Source: a virus
Length of the DNA stretch: 42,188 nt
IMG/VR virus record: IMGVR_UViG_3300043436_002687
Coordinates: 1 to 42,188 of that record
Reading direction: 5' to 3' (one strand)
Shown in pieces: positions 37,403 through 42,188 of the stretch; the first letter of the stretch is position 1; every line of letters begins with the position of its first letter. The translations under genes and the position numbers were made by a program. Below the pieces are notes generated by a model that was not told where the DNA came from, did not search any database, and worked only from the letters and a program-made list of their open reading frames with translations.

Positions 37403-39019
37403 ATGAAAAACCTCCTCACTCTCCTGCTCCTGATCGCAGTATCGGTGGCAGCCGTCGCTCAAAAAGCCGACTCAACAGACCTTACACTTCCAAAGTTTGA
37501 GGTCAAAGACGAGAACGGACATTCCCAACGGTTCACCCATCCACGCATGAAACGCTTAAAAGGTAAGTTGTTCATGAACGGGAAGGCCAGAGGGGAAAAG
37601 GTAGCCGATAGCGTTGTGTTTGCCCCTGTTGAGGTTGATCCTACGCCAATCATGGTTCCGGTTCCGCAACAAACCATTACGACACCAGAGGCTATGTCGG
37701 TAGGGCCGGTAATGCCGAAGCTGTTGATTGTAGTGGAACACGATAAATACGTTCAGCTTGGTTCCAATGTTCAGAATTGCGTGAACTACGTTTCGGAATT
37801 ATTTGGCAAAGTGCAACTTGCTTTTGATAGGGCGGGATTGCCGAAATGGGGAATCAAAGAAGTGATTGTTCACACTTCCCCAACGGTACTCACAAACCTT
37901 CCATCCAACACCACAACACAAACCCTATACAACGAGTTCGGGGTAATGTACTGCACGAGGTGGGATGTTGATGGGAAGTTATTGCTGACAACCCGAAACG
38001 TCGGTGGTATTGCTAGTATGGGAGTGTTGAATAACAACGCTGATCCGAACAAGCGAATCTGGAATGTTGCGGTAATTGGCGCACCGAGTCAGTATCTTAT
38101 CCCACTCCCGACCTACAACACGCTTAATTCAACCACGCACGAGATGGGGCATTGGCTAAACGGTCGGCATACTTTTGTTTGCAACGACTTTCCAGACGGA
38201 ACGCAAAGACGGATTGATAGCACTTACTTTGAAAACGGTTCACCTTGCGGCACAACAACGAAACGACCATTCAAACCAACGTCCGTCTTAAGCTACGGAC
38301 AATTGTATCAGGCATTGGATACGGCCAATACATTTCATCCTGTTTCAGCGGCCCGAATGGTAGCATACTGGAACGCACAAAAGGGAGTATTGCCAGTTGA
38401 TCCTGCACCGGCCTGTACCACGACCGTAGGCCCGTGGAGTAGCTATTCCGGTGGATACAGAACCAGACTTGTGACGGCCACTCCATTGAATTGCAGAGGC
38501 ATCGTTCCGGCTTCGATTGAGAAGCAACCATCCAATCCACCATGCACCTATTCCCTGACGCTAGGGCCGTGTATCAACGGGTTCCAAACGATTACGCCAA
38601 CTGCAATCAATTCGCCGTGTACTGGCAGCTATACAGGCCCGACAAGTCAAATCTGTTCTGTTCCTGTCACCAACACCTTCACTATCTCCGGAACGCCATA
38701 TCAGGGATTCACAAGGGCCGACACAGCAAAGGCGGTTGATGGCAACGAAACAACCCGATTCTTAACAACCGGAGCCACAACGCTGACATGGGCGTTTGCA
38801 CAGCCCACGACACGGACGCAGGTTTATTTGAGTTCGGGGTATGGAACTGGCAGCCCTAACCAGACATTGACACTGACGGTTGATGGTCGGGATATTCCTT
38901 TGGCGTTCGATAAGAAGGTGAAGTTCACCAAGGTGATTAATGCGACCGGAAGACGGTTTGTTTTGACGACAACGGGAACGGGGAACATCAGCAGGATTTT
39001 TGAAGTGGGAGTGAAATGA
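37403..39019 (+). CDS. Secreted metzincin-like zinc protease with C-terminal F5/8-type domain
   Basis: The 538-residue protein has a clear Sec signal peptide (KNLLTLLLLIAVSVAAVAQ, cleavage after about residue 19). The catalytic domain carries HEMGHWLNGRH at 246-256 (H246, E247, H250, H256), like metzincins but with the glycine shifted by one position. SVLSYG at 294-299 is in the place of the Met-turn, with leucine instead of methionine. Two cysteine-containing repeats (about 338-420) resemble TSP1-type modules, and residues 425-538 look like an F5/8 type C binding domain. It is encoded among early genes and would act in the periplasm or outside. Confidence 0.75.
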   Translation: MKNLLTLLLLIAVSVAAVAQKADSTDLTLPKFEVKDENGHSQRFTHPRMKRLKGKLFMNGKARGEKVADSVVFAPVEVDPTPIMVPVPQQTITTPEAMSVGPVMPKLLIVVEHDKYVQLGSNVQNCVNYVSELFGKVQLAFDRAGLPKWGIKEVIVHTSPTVLTNLPSNTTTQTLYNEFGVMYCTRWDVDGKLLLTTRNVGGIASMGVLNNNADPNKRIWNVAVIGAPSQYLIPLPTYNTLNSTTHEMGHWLNGRHTFVCNDFPDGTQRRIDSTYFENGSPCGTTTKRPFKPTSVLSYGQLYQALDTANTFHPVSAARMVAYWNAQKGVLPVDPAPACTTTVGPWSSYSGGYRTRLVTATPLNCRGIVPASIEKQPSNPPCTYSLTLGPCINGFQTITPTAINSPCTGSYTGPTSQICSVPVTNTFTISGTPYQGFTRADTAKAVDGNETTRFLTTGATTLTWAFAQPTTRTQVYLSSGYGTGSPNQTLTLTVDGRDIPLAFDKKVKFTKVINATGRRFVLTTTGTGNISRIFEVGVK

Positions 39020-39318
39020 GCGATCTGACGGAAGATATACTACTAAATGAAATGGGGTTCGAAAGAATCCCACATTTCACAGTCTCCAATGCTTTGATTT
39101 ATCAGCTTGGAAGAAACAGGCATTTGAGCGTTGGAAGCGTTGGAACACCCAATGAAACGCTTTTTGTATGTGAAAGCGATTTCAAGGATTACCGAAAAAT
39201 AACTGATTTGGTTTGCCTTCATAACTACGATTATGATGGGTATTTGACCAAGGAAAAGTTAGAAAACTTAATTGCCAGTATTGGGAAAACTCACGCCCCG
39301 TCTGGAACTCATCATTGA
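39016..39318 (+). CDS. Hypothetical phage protein
   Basis: The 100-residue protein contains LLNEMGFERI and a C-terminal LHNYDYDGYLTKEKLENLI, a layout found in small proteins of Bacteroidota phages. The start overlaps the protease stop as ATGA. Function unknown. Confidence 0.6.
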   Translation: MSDLTEDILLNEMGFERIPHFTVSNALIYQLGRNRHLSVGSVGTPNETLFVCESDFKDYRKITDLVCLHNYDYDGYLTKEKLENLIASIGKTHAPSGTHH

Positions 39319-39363
39319 CTCAGGGCGGGTTGATACAATGTATGTTTATAAAGTTGAAGGGAA

Positions 39364-39591
39364 ATGAATTCAGAACGAATAAAACAAATACAATTACAGA
39401 CGGCATATCCTGAAAGTCATTCTGTAAAAGACGCATTGCTTCAGGTTTGGAATGAATGCCAACAGGAAAATGCTAAATTGAATGCAGAAAGAATGTATAG
39501 TGAAATCGAATTAGAAGTAGCTTTTTTTGAAGGTAGAGAAAATGGTTTAACTTTTATTGAATGGTTTCAACAATTTAAAAAGAAGCCATGA
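39364..39591 (+). CDS. Small hypothetical protein
   Basis: The 75-residue protein MNSERIKQIQLQTAYPESHS... is helical and acidic, ending FIEWFQQFKKKP. It overlaps the next gene as ATGA. A 45-base gap with no feature separates it from the previous gene. Confidence 0.6.
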   Translation: MNSERIKQIQLQTAYPESHSVKDALLQVWNECQQENAKLNAERMYSEIELEVAFFEGRENGLTFIEWFQQFKKKP

Positions 39592-40118
39592 CACCACACC
39601 CCGACACCGAACGCCTCCGGTATGAGATTGACAAACGAATGAAAATAATTTTCCTTGATATTGACGGAGTTTTGAATGTAATCAATCAAGGGCGTGACGA
39701 GTTTGGCCATAAATTCAATCCGAAATTTGTCGAAAACCTAAAAACCATCATTGACCAGACTGAAGCTAAGATTGTGATTTCATCCACTTGGAGAAATGCC
39801 GGATTAGTCAAAATGCAGTTGATGTGGGAAGTCAGGGATTTGCCCGGAGAAGTGATTGATGTTACACCGAATTTCAGGCATACAAACGCAGTCAGGGGCG
39901 AAGAAATAGCCGAATGGCTGCGACTGAATGAAGTTGATAAATATGTGATTCTGGATGACGACACAGATATGCTACCGGAACAACTCCCGTACTTTGTATG
40001 CTGTTCAGGTGGCAAAAGATTATCCCGTCACATATTCAGTCTGGATGGATACGGTCTGACAAAAGAAAGAGCAATGAAAGCAATCGAAACCTTAAACGCC
40101 TCGAAAGGGGAGATGTGA
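39588..40118 (+). CDS. HAD-superfamily phosphatase-like protein
   Basis: The 176-residue protein has the HAD motif FLDIDGVLN (first D as nucleophile) and VISSTWRNAG as second motif, and the acidic VILDDDTDM as the fourth. This is the HAD type found in Swiss Army Knife RNA repair proteins (HAD_SAK), which suggests a nucleotide or RNA end phosphatase. Start 39588 (ATGA overlap) adds 17 residues before MKIIFLD; the inner start at 39639 is possible. Confidence 0.8.
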   Translation: MTPHPDTERLRYEIDKRMKIIFLDIDGVLNVINQGRDEFGHKFNPKFVENLKTIIDQTEAKIVISSTWRNAGLVKMQLMWEVRDLPGEVIDVTPNFRHTNAVRGEEIAEWLRLNEVDKYVILDDDTDMLPEQLPYFVCCSGGKRLSRHIFSLDGYGLTKERAMKAIETLNASKGEM

Positions 40119-40119
40119 G

Positions 40120-40437
40120 ATGAGAAAGTTGCTAATAATCGTGCTGCTAGTTTGTTCATGTGGGCATCAAATCCACAAAGGAAAAGTAGTTAAAAAACGG
40201 TACGAACCTGCTAGGCACTACCAATATACTACTTACATGAAGGTTGGGAAAATAATGATTCCGCAATTTCATAAAGGATACGACGATCCTGATTGGGTTG
40301 TTACGGTTCAAGGCAAGGCTAAAAGCGAATGGATTATTGAAGAGTTTTATATTAGTCAGTCAAAGTACAACTGCATAGCAATAGGCGATTTATTCAACGA
40401 TTCAATTCCATGTAGCAGGAAAGATTTGCACCCCTAA
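40120..40437 (+). CDS. Phage lipoprotein
   Basis: The 105-residue protein has a short signal RKLLIIVLLVCSC with lipobox VCSC, followed by KGKVVKKRYEPARHYQYTT and DDPDWVVTVQG. This pattern is common in small lipoproteins of Bacteroidota phages. The role may be exclusion of other phages or envelope modification, but that is unproven. It is the last gene before the tRNA-like region. Confidence 0.7.
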   Translation: MRKLLIIVLLVCSCGHQIHKGKVVKKRYEPARHYQYTTYMKVGKIMIPQFHKGYDDPDWVVTVQGKAKSEWIIEEFYISQSKYNCIAIGDLFNDSIPCSRKDLHP

Positions 40438-40439
40438 CA

Positions 40440-40524
40440 CCCCACATCTACTTTTCGGGGAGTGGATGACTAAGACTACCCCAATCGACAAAAAGCATTG
40501 ACGGCCCGGAAAGACGGGTAAAAT
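40440..40524 (+). other. Structured region upstream of the tRNA-like gene
   Basis: Two potential hairpins are seen: CGGGG (from 40456) with a CCCC at 40479-40482, and CCCG-GAAAGA-CGGG (40505-40518). There is no reading frame. It may be a processed 5' trailer of the tRNA transcript or part of a larger RNA. Confidence 0.35.
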
Positions 40525-40632
40525 GGCTGGGTGGCAGAATGGAGATGCTGAACGTACCCACAGACTGAGTAGAGGCACATTAGTTTGCAACTGGACAATC
40601 TCAGCTTACGGGTTCGAATCCCGTCCCAGCCG
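40525..40632 (+). tRNA. tRNA-like gene, 108 nt, oversized anticodon region
   Basis: The acceptor stem is perfect: GGCTGGG (40525-40531) with CCCAGCC (40625-40631). The D-arm has GCA/TGC with a G-G loop, and the T-arm is ACGGG-TTCGAAT-CCCGT (40608-40624). No CCA is encoded. Between D-arm and T-arm lie about 59 nt, too many for a class I or II tRNA. The best anticodon loop is TTTGCAA (40583-40589) in a weak TTAG/CTGG stem, which would give TGC (alanine), but the acceptor lacks the G3-U70 pair of tRNA-Ala. Possible insertion, intron or tRNA-mimic. Confidence 0.5.
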
Positions 40633-40660
40633 CTTTTTTAGGGTTGAATATAGAGATAAA

Positions 40661-40690
40661 ATGCCTCTGCCGTTGGTAGGGGCTTTTTTT
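40661..40690. terminator. Terminator between tRNA-like gene and lysis operon
   Basis: GCCTCT (40663-40668) pairs with AGGGGC (40678-40683; one T-G pair), followed by seven T. It closes the rightward transcript; the minus-strand lysis operon ends here too. Confidence 0.7.
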
Positions 40691-40838
40691 AGAACACCCG
40701 TTTCGGATTTGGTCGGGCTTTCATTGGCCCTTTATTATGCCAATATTGATTCCGCTTGGAATATTCCGAATACTTGATTTGACGGGAACAACCGAAAGCA
40801 AAGAGAACCAGGAGAACGCTAATCAGTAGCTTTTTCAC
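40689..40838 (-). CDS. Small lipoprotein, o-spanin-like
   Basis: With the GTG start at 40838 the product has 49 residues: a signal KKLLISVLLVLFAFGC with lipobox AFGC, then a short basic tail. Tiny lipoproteins at the end of a lysis operon are typical outer membrane spanin (Rz1-type) candidates. It overlaps the previous gene by 20 bases, as o-spanin genes often do. The non-ATG start makes the call less certain. Confidence 0.5.
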   Translation of the reverse strand: MKKLLISVLLVLFAFGCSRQIKYSEYSKRNQYWHNKGPMKARPNPKRVF

Positions 40839-41049
40839 GTTGTTGATTTGGTTGTGATTCAATCCGGTTTCGTTTCTTGACCATATCCCAAAATCCGGTG
40901 ATAAACTGACCGAGGACATAAATTAGAATAGTATCGGACTTGTCTATCTTTTCAAATTTGTAAAGCCAACCGACGCCCAACAGAAGGCCGGCCGTCATCA
41001 GAGTGACAACGGCAAAACTTATACCTTCCATCCATCGTTGGAAGTTCAT
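40819..41049 (-). CDS. Holin-like small membrane protein
   Basis: The 76-residue protein has two hydrophobic segments (about 10-30: ISFAVVTLMTAGLLLGVGWL; and 41-55: ILIYVLGQFITGFW) and a charged C-terminus rich in K, R and Q. Size and layout fit class II holins, which form lethal membrane holes. It overlaps the 41049 gene by one base. Several membrane proteins compete for the holin role here. Confidence 0.5.
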   Translation of the reverse strand: MNFQRWMEGISFAVVTLMTAGLLLGVGWLYKFEKIDKSDTILIYVLGQFITGFWDMVKKRNRIESQPNQQREKATD

Positions 41050-41360
41050 TAAAGACCCGGGAACAATCCTTTAATCAGTCCGCCAATGAACCGACCTCTT
41101 TTCTCCGCTCTTTCAGTTTTAAACCCTTTTGACTCATGGACCGAATCCAGATACTGAACGCAGATAGCCAAATTTTGAATGCGACGATTAAGCGAATCAT
41201 TGGCATTGCTCAGAACCTGAATCCTGACGGATTGAACCAACATCAATGAATCAACCTTCCGGTCGATCTTGGTACGTTTCTGGATGTTTGACTGGATTTG
41301 ATATTCAATTCCACCAATGCCCACTGCAAGGAGTGATAAAGCGACAATTACAAATTTCAT
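41049..41360 (-). CDS. Membrane-anchored coiled-coil protein, i-spanin-like
   Basis: The 103-residue protein starts with a membrane segment FVIVALSLLAVGIGG and continues with a periplasmic coiled coil (SLMLVQSVRIQVLSNANDSL...). This layout is that of inner membrane spanins. A small lipoprotein lies two genes downstream. It overlaps the 41357 gene by four bases. Confidence 0.5.
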   Translation of the reverse strand: MKFVIVALSLLAVGIGGIEYQIQSNIQKRTKIDRKVDSLMLVQSVRIQVLSNANDSLNRRIQNLAICVQYLDSVHESKGFKTERAEKRGRFIGGLIKGLFPGL

Positions 41361-41668
41361 AAAGTTGACTTAAAAAGGTTTTTGATTTTCTGCCATGTTG
41401 AAAGTTTTCTTTCACGAAGTGCATCTGTTTTTAGGATCGGCTTTACGTTGGATTCCCATTCCGGTTTCTTCACATCCCTTAACCGTTTGTATCCATCCAT
41501 AACCAATAAGACCAAACGCCCAAAGATCAGCAAAGCCGCACCGTGAATAAGAATCCAGTTTTCGGTCTGTGAGAATAAAGCCGCAACGCTGACTGTCCCA
41601 ATGTCTCCTATAAATTTCATTGTGTCCTCTTTGAGCCGACAAATAAAGTGATTGATTGCATCTTTCAT
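41357..41668 (-). CDS. Holin-like small membrane protein, complete copy
   Basis: The 103-residue protein follows the endolysin gene, with a one-base overlap. It has a hydrophobic segment at about 38-58 (ILIHGAALLIFGRLVLLVM) and a basic C-terminus (DALRERKLSTWQKIKNLFKS). An inner start at 41620 (MKFIGDIG) is possible. It probably works with the endolysin. The partial copy at 1-226 is the same gene at the other end. Confidence 0.6.
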   Translation of the reverse strand: MKDAINHFICRLKEDTMKFIGDIGTVSVAALFSQTENWILIHGAALLIFGRLVLLVMDGYKRLRDVKKPEWESNVKPILKTDALRERKLSTWQKIKNLFKSTL

Positions 41669-41670
41669 TA
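41443..41670. repeat. Right end overlap, block 1 (matches 1-228)
   Basis: See the block at 1-228: the copies differ by a few substitutions over 228 bases and stop matching at the endolysin stop codon. Confidence 0.9.
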
Positions 41671-42021
41671 TCTGATATTCATTTCAAAATGATTACCATC
41701 GACCAAAGATTTGAAGTCACCGCCCCATCGGTTAAGCGTATGTAAGCCTTTCCAGATGTCTCCAAGCGGTTTGTATTTACTTGAATCCGTTATGTAGCCA
41801 TAACCGGAAGTAGGCGTTTTTAAAAGGTTCAAATCAAATGCAAGTTTATCCATGTGCAATGATCGGCTAATCTTTGACTTACCTGCTTTCAGATTCAGTT
41901 GATGTTGTTCTTCCGTTCGTAAGACTTCACCCATTGAAAATTCATATCCGGCCTTGTATGCCTCAATGATGAACCGCCCTAAATTATAGGAGAAGATTCG
42001 TTGTGCTTCTGATAGTTCCAT
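41668..42021 (-). CDS. Endolysin, peptidase M15 family (allele B)
   Basis: With the ATG at 42021 the protein has 117 residues (a TTG at 42030 would add three). It is an M15-type L-alanyl-D-glutamate or D-Ala peptidase: H56 and D63 in SLHMDKLAFDLNL and H111 in VDGNHFEM are the zinc ligands, and E113 lies next to the last. The sequence is of the VanY/M15_4 kind and shares almost nothing with allele A at 226-588. It keeps the same neighbours: the TAAAATTTG box upstream and the holin-like gene downstream. Confidence 0.85.
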   Translation of the reverse strand: MELSEAQRIFSYNLGRFIIEAYKAGYEFSMGEVLRTEEQHQLNLKAGKSKISRSLHMDKLAFDLNLLKTPTSGYGYITDSSKYKPLGDIWKGLHTLNRWGGDFKSLVDGNHFEMNIR

Positions 42022-42026
42022 TGAAT

Positions 42027-42188
42027 GCAAATTTTACCCTAAAAATTGTGTAATCAAAACGCCTTGAAAATCAGAGGGATAAAAATTATTTGAAATTTAT
42101 TTTACATTTCTTTTCAAATATGTTTGCAGAATTTAAAAGAAAGGGTTTACTTTGTCTCAACGAAAACAAAAACAGAAAAAAGACATGA
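42027..42188. repeat. Right end overlap, block 2 (matches 592-753)
   Basis: See the block at 592-753. The window ends one base after the ATG that corresponds to the gene at 750. Confidence 0.9.

Noticed and set aside
37459-37741. Minus-strand frames opposite the secreted protease
   Set aside because: Shadow frames of a gene with clear signal peptide and zinc motif.
40523-40777. 84-residue frame covering the tRNA-like gene
   Set aside because: It runs through the tRNA-like structure and the terminator, with no protein features.
1-42188. End repeats as terminal repeats of a linear genome or insertion element
   Set aside because: The repeats are interrupted by different lysin genes and cover ordinary phage genes, so an assembly overlap of variant genomes explains them better. 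No transposase is present.
1-42188. CRISPR array, integrase or partition system
   Set aside because: No regularly spaced repeats, no recombinase motif and no ParA-like gene were seen.

Overview
The window is an essentially complete genome of a tailed, siphovirus-like double-stranded DNA phage of a Bacteroidota host. The evidence is a full set of packaging, tail, head, replication, recombination and lysis genes, and the recurring Bacteroidota promoter core TAnnTTTG in front of many genes, usually followed by an A-rich leader with no Shine-Dalgarno sequence. I see no integrase or plasmid functions, so a virulent lifestyle is the simplest reading. The two ends are a direct overlap: bases 1-228 match 41443-41670, and 592-753 match 42027-42188. 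The true unit is therefore about 41.4 kb and circular or circularly permuted. Between the two matching blocks the ends carry different endolysin genes, so the contig holds two alleles of one locus.

Layout of the left part. 1-600 (minus): end of the lysis module. 750-1310: three small early genes. 1320-1530: a likely stand-alone structured RNA with its own promoter and terminator. 1557-5579: late promoter, two small basic proteins, small and large terminase, three small proteins (two with membrane segments), and a tail assembly chaperone with a probable -1 ribosomal frameshift just before the tape measure gene (5576-8050). 8060-8850: a moron-like insert made of a small RNA and two paralogous small genes. 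8868-16075: distal tail and fibre proteins and a probable tail tube or decoration protein. 16080-18766: portal and MuF-like head protein.

Layout of the right part. 18758-19342 (minus): HNH endonuclease. 19488-20540: virion-associated protein. 20592-26643 (minus): an operon of glycan-modifying enzymes (three glycosyltransferases, one fucosyltransferase-like enzyme split among them, an FkbM methyltransferase) with small phage proteins, interrupted by two HNH genes. 26720-30846: tail completion genes, a fifth glycosyltransferase (family 25), scaffold and major capsid protein. 31010-33577 (minus): YqaJ exonuclease, RecT, acidic protein and an HTH regulator. 33633-37382: VRR-NUC nuclease, coiled-coil membrane protein, DUF6291 protein, DnaB-type helicase and small DNA-binding proteins. 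37403-40437: a secreted metzincin-like protease, small proteins, a HAD phosphatase and a lipoprotein. 40525-40632: a tRNA-like gene. 40689-42021 (minus): lysis module with spanin-like lipoprotein, holin-like proteins and the second endolysin.

The most unusual signal is a family of pseudoknotted RNA leaders. All three HNH genes and the DUF6291 replication gene start 8-10 nt downstream of an RNA in which one strand of helix b lies inside helix a and pairs again just before the start codon. Each begins only a few nucleotides downstream of a TAnnTTTG promoter. The two leaders inside the glycosyltransferase operon keep the same three helices with compensatory base changes. The other strong findings are the endolysin allele swap, the frameshift with a dual-coding stretch, the glycosylation cassette within the virion genes, the secreted protease, and a 108-nt tRNA-like gene with an oversized anticodon region.
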